Assembly (NCBI GenBank): GCA_005784505.1
Contig: VCAZ01000027.1
Span: forward strand, 2,088,765-2,152,764
Origin: Bagarius yarrelli
Lineage: Eukaryota > Chordata > Actinopteri > Siluriformes > Sisoridae
DNA: 64,000 nucleotides
Direction: 5' to 3'
In this document: piece after piece, positions 1 to 14,300 of the stretch
How positions within the stretch are numbered: the first letter of the stretch is position 1
Layout of the letters: the number at the start of each line of letters is the position of its first letter
Position numbers and translations under genes: made by a program
Notes under the pieces: model-generated
The model's database searches: none
Told to the model about the DNA's origin: nothing
What the model saw: the letters and a program-made list of their open reading frames with translations, nothing else

Positions 1-1982
1 AAACACAGCATAATGCAGAATAATGGAAATATATGCTTTCACTAATGAGCTGTTGCCTAATTTCTTATGTTCTGGAAAAATCTTCGTTAATTAGCCTCCT
101 ATTACTGTAAACACCCTACAAAGCTGTATTTACTAATAAAAATTAAAAAGAATTAAAGGGTTTCAGTTTAACTCAATATATTTCCATTCCCTAAATCCCT
201 TAAACACATCATTCCTTTTACACCTCAGTGCACAGTACAATTGTAATGGTAACAAAAATGGATTTAATTCTTTGGTTACTTTAGTTAGTTCAAAGGAAGC
301 CTATTTGAAGTTTTCTGATATTAAACCATCCCAGTTGAACAGCTTTCTTTGAATATATGCTTCGACTGAATTAATCTCATTTGCATCACTTCAAGCCACC
401 AAAATCAGTAAAAAAAAATGCTGCCAACAAGCACAGGCTAAGTTCAGATCTTTTGCCAGTACATTCGAGTGACTGTTTTACTCTGATAAGTGCCGACAAA
501 TTGTGCTACGATGCCAAGAAAGCCAATAAGTATAGCTAATCCAATCTTAAAGAGCCCATCGGGAAAGGCTGGCTATCACTGCCGTCCAAGATTGCAGCTA
601 ACAGGCCAAGGAAATTGGGTTTGTGTTCAGTGTTACTGTGTTGGCAGGGGAGAGAGGGAACCTCTGGACGCCAGAGGAGTGTGATGGGAGGAAATGCTCA
701 GTGGGTTAATGGGGCTAGACTGCAGGCATCAACAGGCTGTAAATATGTTACGTGCGGCAGGAGAGCCGAAAGGAGCACGAGATTAAAGAAAGGGTGTAGG
801 GCAACAGTTTTTTTTACTATAGCTAGAGCGTGCCTCATGTTTTTTATTGTTTAAAGCATTCTTACTAATAACCCCAAAGCCAATTTAAGAAAAAATTTGC
901 ATGTAAATCTCTAAAGTAAAAAGAGGCAGCTGATCCTGAAAATTCTACTGTTTTTTTTTCCCCACATGTTTCGTACATTGTTCTTCGTGAGCTCAGGCTA
1001 ATAGAATTTGTTACGGATCACATCTTAGGTCTATTAGGAAAAAAAAAAAAAAGGGCACAAAAACCAAGCGTTTCCTTCTTAGCAGTTAACAGTAAATTGC
1101 CTCTGTTTATCCTTTTTTTTTCCTTTTGTACAGTTTGATTTTCCCAAAAGACCTACGGAATGACTAATTAATTATTCGGGTCGCTAGACTACAATTTAGC
1201 CGCTTTTTTCATGCTTATGGTAAATAATTACAGAAGTATGCCCGATGCAGGAATTGATATATATTTATTTATATATATTGGCCTATTTACGGAAATCCTC
1301 CTGGAGCAATCATTTTTTTCAAATGCGAGATAACTATGTAGTAATGTACCATCAGGTTCATCAAGGGGTTAAAGTTTCTGGAATTATTATTTGTTAACAT
1401 GTAGGGAAACTCATTATTTCAATGTCTTATGACATGCCTCTCTGTAAACACTATGCTATTGCTAAAATAAAAAAAGCTGAAGTATCATATTATGTCAGAG
1501 TAAATCCAATTAGCCGACCGTTTCTAAAGAAAAGCAGCTAGGTCAGAACCTTTCCAAGCTAAAGTATAATTTACAAGAGGTTTGTAGGACGTGTCTGGAA
1601 TCTTAAACCTTCTACAATACATGCTTTTTTTTTTTTAGCGAAGCTCACTTGTAGTAAGAGTTATATTGTGCCACCGCAGTTACCTTGTCTAAATGTTGCG
1701 GGTAATACTGCCAGGAGAGCTCTCCTCTTTTAACATCCGGATGTTCTGTGCATGCATTTGCGTCCGTTTTAGCTGTTCCCCTGGTGAACTTGGAATAGTG
1801 CTGACAAAGACAGCTTTGTGAAAAGTGAAAAGGCGTAGAAAGCTAATTGACTATTCTCCAGTGACCTCTTAACCATTATCATGTGATCTGCCTGGTCAGC
1901 AATAGTCCCTGATGAAGTACCCCAGAAATGGGCCACTTATGATACAGATATGCTGAAGGGGTTCTAGAAACAGGTAGAAGTT

Positions 1983-2002
1983 TGTGTGTGTGTGTGTGTG
2001 TG
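1983..2002. repeat. (TG)n microsatellite
   Basis: About ten TG units in the upstream intron. Confidence 0.9.
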
Positions 2003-2154
2003 TTTTGTAATACACTGTGCTATTGCACTGTAAAGTGGTTCATAGCAATAGTTTGGATGAATAACATTGTAGGAAGGCCATAATTCATTGAGCAGCTCTC
2101 TTTTAGTGCTGTTGTGTCCTTTGACTCACCTTGTAAAAGGTGATTAACGATTTC

Positions 2155-2157
<3 letters not shown>

Positions 2158-2185
<28 letters not shown>
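2158..2185. repeat. poly(T) tract
   Basis: A run of 28 T, which could be the tail of a minus-strand retroelement; no body is recognised beside it. Confidence 0.85.
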
Positions 2186-2190
<5 letters not shown>

Positions 2191-3094
2191 GACTTTTAGA
2201 AGTAGGTTTAACTGGCCTTACTTTTATTCACAATTAAGTGAATTTTTAATTGCAAAAATTAACTTTTACTTTGATGCTATTTAATGGCGTTCCTCTATTA
2301 CTATTAAATTGTAATTATGAAAATGTACTTTTAATAATTACTTTATCATGTAACGTTTAATGATATCACAAATCCTTTAAAGTCCGTATGTGAAACCCGC
2401 TCATTTTTTAAAGCATGCAGAGTTCGGAAAATAATAACTGAAAAGGAAGAAGAAGTGAGCATATTAGTAGAGACAGATAGACACATGACCTCACAATCAT
2501 TTTTTACTTACGCTACGAACAGTTCTTAAAATAAATAGTTACATAATGCGATGACTTCGGTGTGCACCAAAGCTAGTTAGCATGTCAGTGTACAAGAATT
2601 CTAGCCCCAACCTCAGAAAACATGTTGTGGTAAATTTCATTAAATGTCAATTTGATTTTGCAACTATGGGCAATTTAGTAATAAATTCTCACACACTGAC
2701 TTTTTCCGTATTTTTTACACCTCTTTTTTGTAGTAGATTGTTAGTATTTTTTCTGGATTCAGGATTTTTTTCTTCATTCAATCCGATCCAAAGTAACTAG
2801 TAGCTTACTACTTGAGTAGTCTTATTATCCAATGCTTTATTATGCAATACTTTTATTATTACTCAGGTAACTTTAAACATAAATAATTTGACTCCTAGTT
2901 ATCTAATTATTGCCATCGTCTACACAAGTAGCACTTTTGTTTTTAATCACAATTTGCCAGGAAAGGTCAGCTCATATATATCCTAAAAGACAGCATTATT
3001 TTGGAACCAGTAGCTATTATACTTTGTATTGATTTCTCTCCTTGGTTTGTTTTTTTATGTTTGCTCTGATTTTATGTCACTGCTGGTTTTCCAG

Positions 3095-3226
3095 CCTCAA
3101 ACCCTTGCGAAGAAAACAGCGGAAGAGGTCCCTGCTCTCATCTTTGCCTCATCGATTACAACCGCACTGCCTCATGTGCGTGCCCACACCTCATGAAGCT
3201 TTCCCCTAACAACCATTCCTGCGTGG
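3095..3226 (+). CDS. lrp1b: lrp1b window exon 1: EGF-like module before propeller A
   Basis: The acceptor is ttttccag and the donor gtgagt. The first two bases complete a codon from an unseen upstream exon, and one base is left over at the end. The exon encodes NPCEENSGRGPCSHLCLI and then CACPHLMKL, with the six cysteines of an EGF-like module. NRT is a possible N-glycosylation site. PHLMKL is typical of the LRP1/LRP1B module at this position. Confidence 0.92.
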
Positions 3227-6200
3227 GTGAGTTAACACCACTTTACTTTGCTTAGGTTCATGTACCTTTATCGTATTATTCACTCGCACATGTTGCTGAT
3301 GAGATGATATGTGATATGTTCAACTTCACAAGCTGCAAATTTTACAAAGATGTTTAGTGTTTGCACTGCTTTGTGCACAAAGATTCAAAAAAAAAAGCTG
3401 AACTTTTCTTATTTTCTGAAACATTTTCTGGTGGCCAACATTTTGGCAAAACCTACGATTAAAAACTTTCATAGAAATTCAAATAATCTAAAGATGAAAA
3501 AAGGAAACATTGTTTTATAGACATGACACTTTTGGCAAAGCCAAATTTACTATAATACCAGGAAATCTGGTGAAATCTAACTAGTATAAATTTTAAATGT
3601 TATTTAAATAGTATTTTAAAAGTGACATTCAGCCAACAGTTTCTGCAGGTGACATGCCAGGTTGAGACAACCTAAAAACTCATCTCCAAGAAATCCTTTA
3701 TTTATCCAAAGTACCCAATTTTAGTTTGTGTCCTGTGTATTTGACAGTACTGAAGAGGTTTTTGCTTTACGTGAGACGATCTGAAATCCGAGGTGTGGAT
3801 ATCGATAATCCCTACATGAACATCATGACTGCTTTAACGGTCCCTGACATTGATGATGTCACGGTGGTGGATTACGATGCTCTAGAGGAGCGAATTTATT
3901 GGGCGGACGTGAAGACCCAAACGATAAAGCGTGCGTTCATCAATGGAACAAGCCTTGAGACGGTCATTTCTGGGGGTAAGGTTGTATTTCTAACAGAAAA
4001 AACTGACATTTAGCATTTTGTCTTTACTGCTTGATGACAGATTTAGAGTGATATGCATCTAAAAGGCTCATGCGGTTTTATTTATTAGCCCTTGTTTATT
4101 TTAAATATGGTTGTCTGTCTTGAGCCCTTGTCTTATAAATTAAGTTTTTGTCCTTTATCTTTTTATATCCTGTTTTATTAAGGGTGTGGTTCCGTTCAGA
4201 ATAAGAATCCGTTCAGAATAAGATGCGACGAACAAAAAAGTGTAGTATTAATGTCTAACACTTCATGCACTTTTTAAATATTACCCAGATTTTTTTTTTG
4301 TTTTTATTTAGAAAAAAATAAAAATAAAAAATGTGTGTAATTTTAATTTATTCAGCTAAGAAAAAAAGGTATGATAAAAACATAAAAAGTTACTGAAGTT
4401 AAGAGGATAAGTGCTACCAAGGCTAATGCAGCTGACTATCCATTTTAGATTGGACAAATTATAAATCCATTAGCCCCCTTTGGAAGCTGGAAATTGCAAA
4501 CTTCTACCCAGCAACATGTGCCCACATAGCGATTTTTCTCTGGCCCACAAAACCAGCTTTTGCTTGGCCCATATACTGCAATAAATTATGGTCCTAGTGT
4601 GGACCAGAGGGCCACAGGTGGGCCATAAATGGCCCAAGTCTCAGCCAGGTTAAAAACCCATACCTGGCCCTGACTTGAGCCAGATCAGGATGTAACATTG
4701 GAACCAAAACACAACCTTAAATAAACCATATCAACACCAGTCTTTAACCAAAAAAGCCCAATACTGAGCCACATCTGAGCCTGAATAGTCATAGCTGGCC
4801 TGAATGCTGGACCAGAGAGGTTCCACATGTCAGCCTAACAAAAACCATAACCGAGCCACTTAATACACACCCCTCTTAGATTGAACAGTCAAGATAACAA
4901 CAGTATTCCGAACAAATATTTATTCAAAATATCAAAGTATTGACACCTCACATTTTAACACTTCATGTATAAACAACTCCTCTATAAAATGCCACTTCCC
5001 TGTCAGTTCTGCAATAAAAAACATCAACAAGTTCAGTGCCATGTTTTTGTTCATGAAGTTTTACATTAAATGTCAAATGTACTTAAACATTTATGATTCT
5101 GTAAACGAACAAGTTGCACTCTGAACAGAGCTTCTGAGCATCTATTTCTAAAAAGACTTTCAGTCCTACTTTTCTCACACACTTTGTTTTTCATCCTCTC
5201 TTTTCTGCCATAATCTCTGTCTGGGGCCGGATATAGCCCTCTTTTTTATTAGTGGAATCAAATAGTTTTTTCTGTGACCAATTAACTTTTGCATCAACAG
5301 GTAATGTGTCTATTGGATGAAATACCATATTACCGTCCAAAGGTCTTGTATTTTTCCCTCCAGTTTTTAAAGCATTTAAATGATTTGTATGTTGTTTTTA
5401 ATACAATGAACAAAAATTGAATGAATTTCAGTATTATAAGGCTCGTATCTGTAGGTGCAGGAAGTCAATCTGCCCACACTCAACAAGCCATAATACAACA
5501 CGTCATAAGCCATGAATTATAGCAACCAGCTACAACGTGACTCAGAGCATGTAAAATATATGATATGAAATACAATAAATTACATTTGCCAAAAAACGAA
5601 AGTACAAGACTATATGTGTTACAGTGAATTGATTACCTAAAACTACAATCTTATGAAGCACTGCAAACGACAAGTGCACCTTTGGCCAACTTTGCTCTGA
5701 TAGGCCAATTTTACACTAATCTATACTGATTTGCATGCGTGGGGTAAAAGTTTGTACAGTTACAACAAATAAACAAAACAATTCCTACCTATAAGAGTGT
5801 GTTTTATTAATATATATACCTATCCCAACCCTGAACCTACACTTAATAATGGAAAAACAGTATTTTTTGTTGTGTGGCAAAATTACGCTATTTTGGAGTG
5901 AGTGGTATTGAAAATGTATTATTTCTTATAGGTTCGTTTTTAATATGTCGAATATATATAATATTGAATGCATGATTTAATCATAGATACGACAAAGTGG
6001 GAAAAAAGTATATAAATAAAAAAATCTACTTATGGTCTAAGTAGTTATTTAGCAAATGTGCTGGAACTGAAATAAACATGTTGATCCAAAAAACTGACTC
6101 AAATGTGGTAGCTAATGTGGACAAAATGTTCTATTTTAGATACAATAAGCAGAGGAGTTATATGACAGCTTGTTTTTTTTCTTTCTTAGGTTTCTATATC

Positions 6201-8310
6201 ATCGATTTAAAGTCTTATTTTATTTTTAATTAGTGTAGCCAAATGCAGTGCATGTAAACATACATATTATATATTTTCACCATTGAGCTGTCATGCTTAT
6301 GGCTTTTATAAAAAGGGGGCAGATGTGTGCGATCTTAGTGCAATATATAATAAAGTACATTTGAATTAATTGCTGACTAAAAATATGTTTTTTTTTTTTT
6401 TTTTTATAAAGACTGCAGTGCCTAAAATAACCAGACAAATGGCTCGTATTTGCAGACTGACTCTAAAAGCTATAATAGCTATCACGTCTGCATTAAAGAA
6501 TACCACAGGGGTCCCTTGTAAGGACTGCATAATTGTTCCTTTCTCTGTAAGAGAAAATTGGATTCATAAGATTAAATGAAGCCCACATACCCGACCCTTC
6601 TGGTTGTGGAATTTAAACCTGTTTGCTGATCAAAAACGAGACATGGAAACATGAAACCAGACATCATTTCTATTTATTTGTCCAACACTCACCTTTAATA
6701 TGGAATTTGCAGATATTCAGAACTGCCGTGGCTTGGCGGTGGACTGGCTTTCAAGGAATATGTACTGGCTAAGCTCTGAACATGAAGAGGCCCAGATCAA
6801 TGTTGCCCGACTGGATGGAGCACTGAAAACTTCCGTCATTCATGGGATTGATAAACCAAAGTGTCTGGCAGTACATCCAGCCAAAGGGTATGCAGTCCAA
6901 AGAGTATGCTAGTGCATGTACTATAATGTACTTTGTGATATATAGATATTAATTTGTTTGTTGAATTTAATTTCTTTAATGGATTTATCCGTTTGTACAA
7001 TAAATACAAGGGGGGCTACTTATTTAGTTAAACAAAAGTAAACGATTTTTATTTAGCAGTACTTGTATTAGTAACATTTTAAGCTTAAGTCATATTACGG
7101 ACAGATAGCGTCTGTGTAGTAGGAAAATAGACTAGCATGTTGTCGTTTTTTTTCAATGAAACACAAAAGAAAGATTTACTGGACAGATGGGAATACAATA
7201 AATCTAGCCAACATGGATGGAAGTAACAGAAAAGTTCTTCTCCAGAACCAGAAAGATCCAGTAGGTGAGTTAAAATTCCAGCATGATGTTTATATTGTTA
7301 CTAATTCTCTGCCCTATCATAACCTCTACGTTAACTTACTTAGCTTGTTACTGAGGAATCAAAAGTGTCTTTTTTCTCGAGTCGTCTTGTCGCACACACT
7401 CACATAATGCTGGCTAAACTAGCATACATTGCTCTGTTTCCGAGTTATCTGATAATGGGACCTGACCCTGTAAAACCTGTTCTAGGTCTCTCAATAGACT
7501 TTTCTTCAAGCAAGCTGTACTGGATAAGCTCAGCTAACGGCACGGTCAACAGGTGCAATCTGGATGGAAGTGGCTTTGAGGTGATAGAAACTACGAAGAA
7601 CGACTTAACCAAAGCCACAGCTCTGGCAGTCATGGGTACGAGGCACAGCTCACACTGAATCTAAGTTAGACTTGATTTATATATTATATATCAGTTTTCT
7701 GAATGCAGTTCCTTCTATACAGTTTTTAATAAATTTGTAAGAATTTTACTACTTGGGATATTTTTTTTGCTATAGTCTTGTAGTACCACTTTTGCTTAGT
7801 GTAAAGTACATCTATTTACCGCTATTGTTTACAATGAAGCAGTGTTCCCACAGCATGAGTTGCTCTGATCATCCGTGCCTCTTGGACAATGAAGCATCAC
7901 TGAAAAGAAATACTTTGTTAATACATAGTTAATAAATATAGTACCAAATATTTATGATCCGCACCAAACCCCCTAGCGGCTAAAACATTTTCTAAATAGT
8001 TTTTGGAAGAGAAACATCACCTTTGATGAGATTTCACCTGGAATTAACCTACAATTACTTAATATATACTCATACTAAAGCTAACATAAAAGCCTTCACT
8101 TGCTTGTTTAAAGAGAGATAAGGGGAGAAACTTCTATGATTGATTTATGCCCAGATGGAACTGGATAATGAAGACTGAGGCCCAACTGCTGTGAAGCATC
8201 TGGTTTTTTTTAATCAAACCATTCGCATTAGGCTGGGTGTAAGATTTAAATTACAATTCTTTCCATATGCCAGAATTCAGATTAGGTACAGCGTTTGGAG
8301 AGACAGACAG

Positions 8311-8342
<32 letters not shown>

Positions 8343-11300
8343 TAAAAGCAACCATGTTGGCAGCGGTCAATAATGTTAAGAGTGTCAGAAATGTATTACC
8401 ATAAATATGAAAGATGGTAATCAGTACAGCTTAATCAAACACTTTAAGCACTAAGAACAACTCAAATCATTTGCAAATTTAGTTCCCTACACTTCAGGAG
8501 GAAGTAATGAACAATACGCCCACATCTATGCTGGCATCATTATAGTAATTCACAAAATATTAAAGTACTAAGCAAATGGAAATGGAAAGATTTTTTTCAG
8601 AATAAGAAATATAAAATTATTTCAATGTTTCTTTTTTTCCTTCATACCTTTACTGAAATTAAATGTTAGAAATGTAGAAACTGTTAGAAGTTTGTCACAT
8701 ACTAATAGTTAAAACATACATTATTATTAGTTACACACATTGACGAAAGTAATTCACAAGCTAATATTATATTTTTAGGGAAGGGGACATCCTGGACAGG
8801 TCGTCAGTCCCTCACGGAGCCACACACACACTGAAAGTCACTCCTATGGGCAATTTAGAATAACCAATCAAATAAACATACATGTTTTTGGAATGTGGGA
8901 GAAAACCGGAGAACCCAGAGTAAACCACGCAGGCACGGGGAGCAAACTTCACACAGAAAGGGAATTTAACCCGGGTCTTCTTGCTGTAAGGCAACAGTGC
9001 TAACCACTAAGCCCTAATAATACACTATATTGGCAAAAGTTTGTGGTTACCTGACCGTCAGATTCCGATATGTGGTTCCTCTCCGAAATGTTGCTAAAAA
9101 ATTGGAAGTGCAGAGTTGTCTAGAATGTTTTTGTATGTTGCACCATCACATTATTCCTTCGCTGGAACTAAGAGACTCCAACACTGTTAAAGCATGACAA
9201 TACACAAAGCCCCTGATCTCCATTAAGACACGGTGTGTTATGATTGGATAGCCCTTAAAAACATGAGTGTTCTGCACAAATCCCAGATCTTAACAACACT
9301 GAACACCTTTGGGATGAACTGTAACACCGACTGCACCACAGACATCCTTACCTGATGTTGGTGTCTGATCTCACTAATACTATTGTAGCATAATAAACCC
9401 AAATCTCAAATTCAAGCTACAAATTTTAGTGAAAAGTAAATCTGAAATAAGATGTTTAAAAACACATATGGTTCTGATGGTCAGGTGACCACAAACGTTT
9501 TGGCAATGTAGTGTATATATTAGTTAGTATTGGTATCAACACATTTATATCAATACATTTATATATTAACTCAAATTAATAATAACACCTAATCCCCATT
9601 ACTAATAATGTTACCCGTTTTTATCAACAGTATAAGGAACAAGGAGAACCTTAATAGGCAGATTCATTAGAATCTGAGAACCTCAATATGCAGTACATGC
9701 ATACAGTACATTTTTATATCACAGTTGTTTTATAATGAATAATATAATTTCTATGCTGGGAGTCATTTACCAGAATATTTCTTGTACCATTCTTATGTTG
9801 CTGGCCAAGACTTGGTGAATACCACCAACTAAACAGGAAAACAAAGCCAACAGTTCAGACCAGGCCAGCCTGTCCAGCACATACACCTGCTATGACTCAT
9901 TTCTAATAGACTGCTAATGGAGGATGTTGCAACAGGTGTACTTTTGAAAACAAGTACTGGTAATACAAAATGTGTTGTCTCACAGTGTTAAAGACCACCT
10001 TGTCTGTAAAAGGCAAGTCTGACTAAGGCTGTAAGTTATTATAAAAAGTAAAACTGAATAAAAGGTAATGCTGTAAATTGAAAGACTTGGAGGCTACAGA
10101 AAAATGGCATAATGAACCTTTCATCCATTATTTTCATCCATTTTATTCCGTTTTTGTCTAGATGACTTTTTGCCCCCTGCCTGAGTGTGTTCAGAAGTTG
10201 CATATGTTTGCTGTTTGTTTAGTGGAACAGACTTGCGTAGCAGATTTGTTAAGCTAAGGCACGAATGATGTTATAAACAGCTTTCCACAGTTAGGGTCGT
10301 GTTAATTGCTGTGGCATGACGCGTCTTCTTTTTTTGGCGATCGGTTCTCAGATAGCATTCCAAACCGTTTCAAAGCATGCTTGCTGATTCATTTCGGCTA
10401 TAAAGTTATATGAAATACTTTTAGAAGGACTTCTGTAAGCTTTTATGTTTTTTTCTGCTCAAAGTGTTTAAGACAGATGGTTCTTGTTGAAAAATGGGCT
10501 GACTATCTGTTCTCTACAAGGGCTTTTAGTTCATAAGTGCATAACTGAAACATTTTTTTATGTGTGTATGTGTGTCAGTGTGTGCATCTATCTCATTGTC
10601 CCAGTCTAGGCAAGCCTGAGGGTAAAAAATGGTCATGTAGTCATGTGTGTGGGTGTCTGAGTGGGTAGTGTTTGGAAAAGTGTACTTTTAAAACTTTTGT
10701 TTTAACAATGCAGCAACACAAACCGCTATCTGGTTCTCTTTTTGCTGCACGCTTTTAAAATTTTCAGACAGCCTATAAATGTAGAACTCACTTATCACAT
10801 ATGAAATAATAATAATAATAAACAACAGAAGATTACATGAACTTAGAGTTAAGTTGCAGAACAAAAATGATCCTAGGTGTTTTTTATAGTGGCGACAATT
10901 GCAGAGGTCTTGTATTCAGTGGTATTTATTTTATGTCAACAAACAATGTGTTAAAAAACGCTTTACATTATTGTTAGTGCTATTGTGAACAGTATGGCAT
11001 TTTACTTCTTTTTTTGTCCCACAACATTTTTTCTTATGGTACACGTATATTATATCATTTTCATCACCAGCTAAAACATACGCAAACTGCACTGCACTGC
11101 ACTTCCTGGTCACATGACAGGCACATCATCTCATGAAACTCATTTTTTGATATAAGGCATGCTGTTTTTTTCCAGTTTAAATGCTTCCTTATCGCAGGGA
11201 GTTTGTTCAAGTTTATGTTTGTTCTGTTGATCATGCATACACATAGGTATATACCGTAAGAAGGGGTTCTTTTTCAAATCTCTGTGAACTTACATCATAC

Positions 11301-14300
11301 AGGTGACACGATGTAGCAGAGACTTATTGGAATGTACAGTGTTGCTTTCTACCATATTGATCTGTCATTTGTTAATTACCTGTTTGAACTGATAACAAAT
11401 AAACCTATCAGGGTTCTGTAGTTAGGGTTTAGCTCATTCAAGGTTAATCAGAGATATTGAACCGCTATGAAACAGACAGCCCTTTGATTTTTCAAATCAG
11501 TGTAATCGATTAGCTATTTGGAACACGGCGTCTGGGTCTCCTGAGCTGACACCCTGTGAAGATTGAACGAGATTAAGATCTTAGATGTTTGGCCTGTATC
11601 TTTGCCATCTTTCTTCCAGCGAGGGCAACTTAATTGAAGAGATTTACCAAGGTTAACCATCATGCCATGTTATCAGTTTATGCCCTTATGAAGATGTTTC
11701 ATCTGCAAAGCTGTAAAAAAAATGCTATCTGGTGGTATTCAGCTGCCATGCATTTGCCCGTTTACTGGTCAGGTGCGAGGCAAAAAGGAATGAGAGACGG
11801 GTCATGTCATTGTGTAGAGATGCAGAAGGAATATTTTATTTTCAAAGCTGCAGCCAAAACTATGGTTTAATATACAATTTTAATACATTTTCCTTCCAGT
11901 CTGTAAAAAGGAAGACAATAACCACGCTCACTGAAGCGATTAAAGCACTTAATATAATTTTTTATTTATTGACATGAGACTGGTTTGTTCCAAGATCGAG
12001 AAAATGTTGATGTGAGACAGACTGAGAGCTCTCGTTCTGATCATGTGACTTCCTATCCACTGTAATCAGATGAAATGCTTAAAGCTGAATTTTTTAATGA
12101 GCCGTGCTGAAAACCAGCTGCCGACAAATGTTACTGTCAGTGCTGGTGTTTCTCAGTGCAAATATTTTAGAGGTTATATGTATGTCACCATTTTTATTTA
12201 ATTCTACACAATTTGGAAATCACATGTTCTAAGAAAAAATCTACAAATTCTGGATGTTTTCAATAATGCCTATATAAAATAATGCCTATATTAATTTAAA
12301 CCCCAAATGTGTCCCCAAAATGCTCCCAAATAGCTTTTCATTTTAAACTCATTTTAATACATTATTCTAAAAAAACAGTTGAAGTTAAACCTGTATGCTA
12401 TGTCTCCCACAGTTCTGTTTTGTAAATAAAATGTTACCCCTATACTGCATGCAGTGGTGTACAGTCAGGGCTATCAAGGCCTTCCCTGCTGACCTGATCA
12501 CTATCAGCAGCTGACCTACATTTCCAAATTAAATAAAAATTGTTTTATTAAATTTTATTAATTTATTCCCGACAGTTTATTTTCTTTATTTTGTATTTTG
12601 AGTTTCTTTTGCTGCTCTGCTTTTAGTTATGTGGATGTTAGATGTTTTTGTCCAATCATATTTAAGTTATTATGTGCTGTTAATATAATCTACCAAAGCC
12701 TTCAGAATTAGTAGTGTTCTCAGAAGTAATGGGCTCAGGATGGGCCAGAGGCTGTCTAATCCCCTTTGTTGGCTGGCCGTGGTCTTCGGGCCCTCAGACG
12801 TGATTTTATCACTCATCGGGATGATTCTGTGATTGACATTACTAAATGAACCCAGGAAAACTTACAGAAACAACTGTCAGTAAACACAATCCGCCGTGCC
12901 ATCTGCAGATGCCAACTAAAGCTCTATCATGCAAAAAAATCTATAAAGGTTTCAAAGGTATATAAACACTGCAAAACCACTTACTGCAGCTCTTACAACA
13001 GCATGGCTTCATAGTGGAAGAGTCCGGGGCTGATTTAACCTGCATGCAGTCCAGATCTTTCACCTATAGAGAACATCAGGCACATCATTAACTGGAAAAT
13101 ACGTCAAAGTCAACCACGAACTCTGCAGCAGCTGAAAACCTGAATCAGGCAAGAACGGGACCTAATAACGTTAATGCCCTGTCCCAACTATTTTAAGACC
13201 TGTAGCAGGCATCAAATTAGCAATGAGCTTAGTGGATAAAAGTGTCATATTTGGTTTGTATATATGTCTGTGTTTGTATGTGCGTGTGAGCAAAGCAGAA
13301 TTGCACTCATTAATCCTTTCACAATTCAAGATGAGTTAGAAGTCCACATTCTAATATTTTTTTCTGGTTTAAATGTTGTTAAGCCCACTGTTAGTTACAC
13401 ATTGCATATATAATTTATAGTCTAAGCTGGTTTACCATGTTCTATTCCACAGTTTTCTTTTTTTTCCCATTACAGTGACAGAATTGTCAACCTATGCAAA
13501 GGTCAAATTTTATAATTTAATTTATTTTTATTAGTCTTAATATCCTGAAGACATTTTTGTAGCACTGCAGATCTAAAGGTTTCGGGTCTTTATTATATCA
13601 CTTTTATAGAAAAATTCTGCACCCAATAATATATTGTGTGTTTAATTCACTTATTTCTAAAATAAAAAACTGATTCCGACTTAATTTACTTCTTTAAGCA
13701 AGGAAACGACGCTGTGTATCAGCTTAATTCTGTTGTTTTTTACATTATGTTGTGCACTCCAAGGCCACCGTAGTTAATTTTTCCAAAAATAGATCGTGCC
13801 AACTTGCATAATTTTACTAACAATGCACATATGCCTGTCTGGGTCACAAATAATGATGAGATATGTTCTAATAACCGTTGATTAAAAGCTACACATTTTG
13901 ACATTATATTTTGCAGATTCGTTTTGGAATTTTCTAAGATTAATGTCACCTTTTTCCAGACTGCATAGAATTTGTACTCTGTAGCCTTTACTCTAACATC
14001 CAGGTCATCTGACTGTCAGCATTGTATGCTTTTCTGCAGTACACAGGCACATTTCAGCCTTGGAGCTAAAAGTAACCTCTGTGACCCATTGTTGAACACT
14101 GTGCCTGAGTAGGAACTACACAGAGACTGTTATATACAGTGATGTTCTGACACAGGTAGAACCCTAATAGTTTTGTAAATGGTGGGACCTTCTCGCAGTC
14201 CAGGGCCTTTTGCCAGCCTGCTCAAAACACTGCTTCATTGACTCCCTCAGAGACGCTGATGAGCACAATGCCACGGCTTTTTCTAGTGTAGTATAATTTA

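Larger units (their letters stand above)
1..3094. other. intron upstream of window exon 1 (5' end outside)
   Basis: This is AT-rich sequence with no exon that would supply the preceding propeller. It holds a (TG)n run and a long T run (listed) and short poly-A/T tracts. The small open frames at 490-854 have no family features. Confidence 0.75.

Noticed and set aside
490..854. Two overlapping small open frames on the + strand
   Set aside because: No family signature, no splice-compatible continuity with lrp1b and no resemblance to the expected preceding propeller exon.
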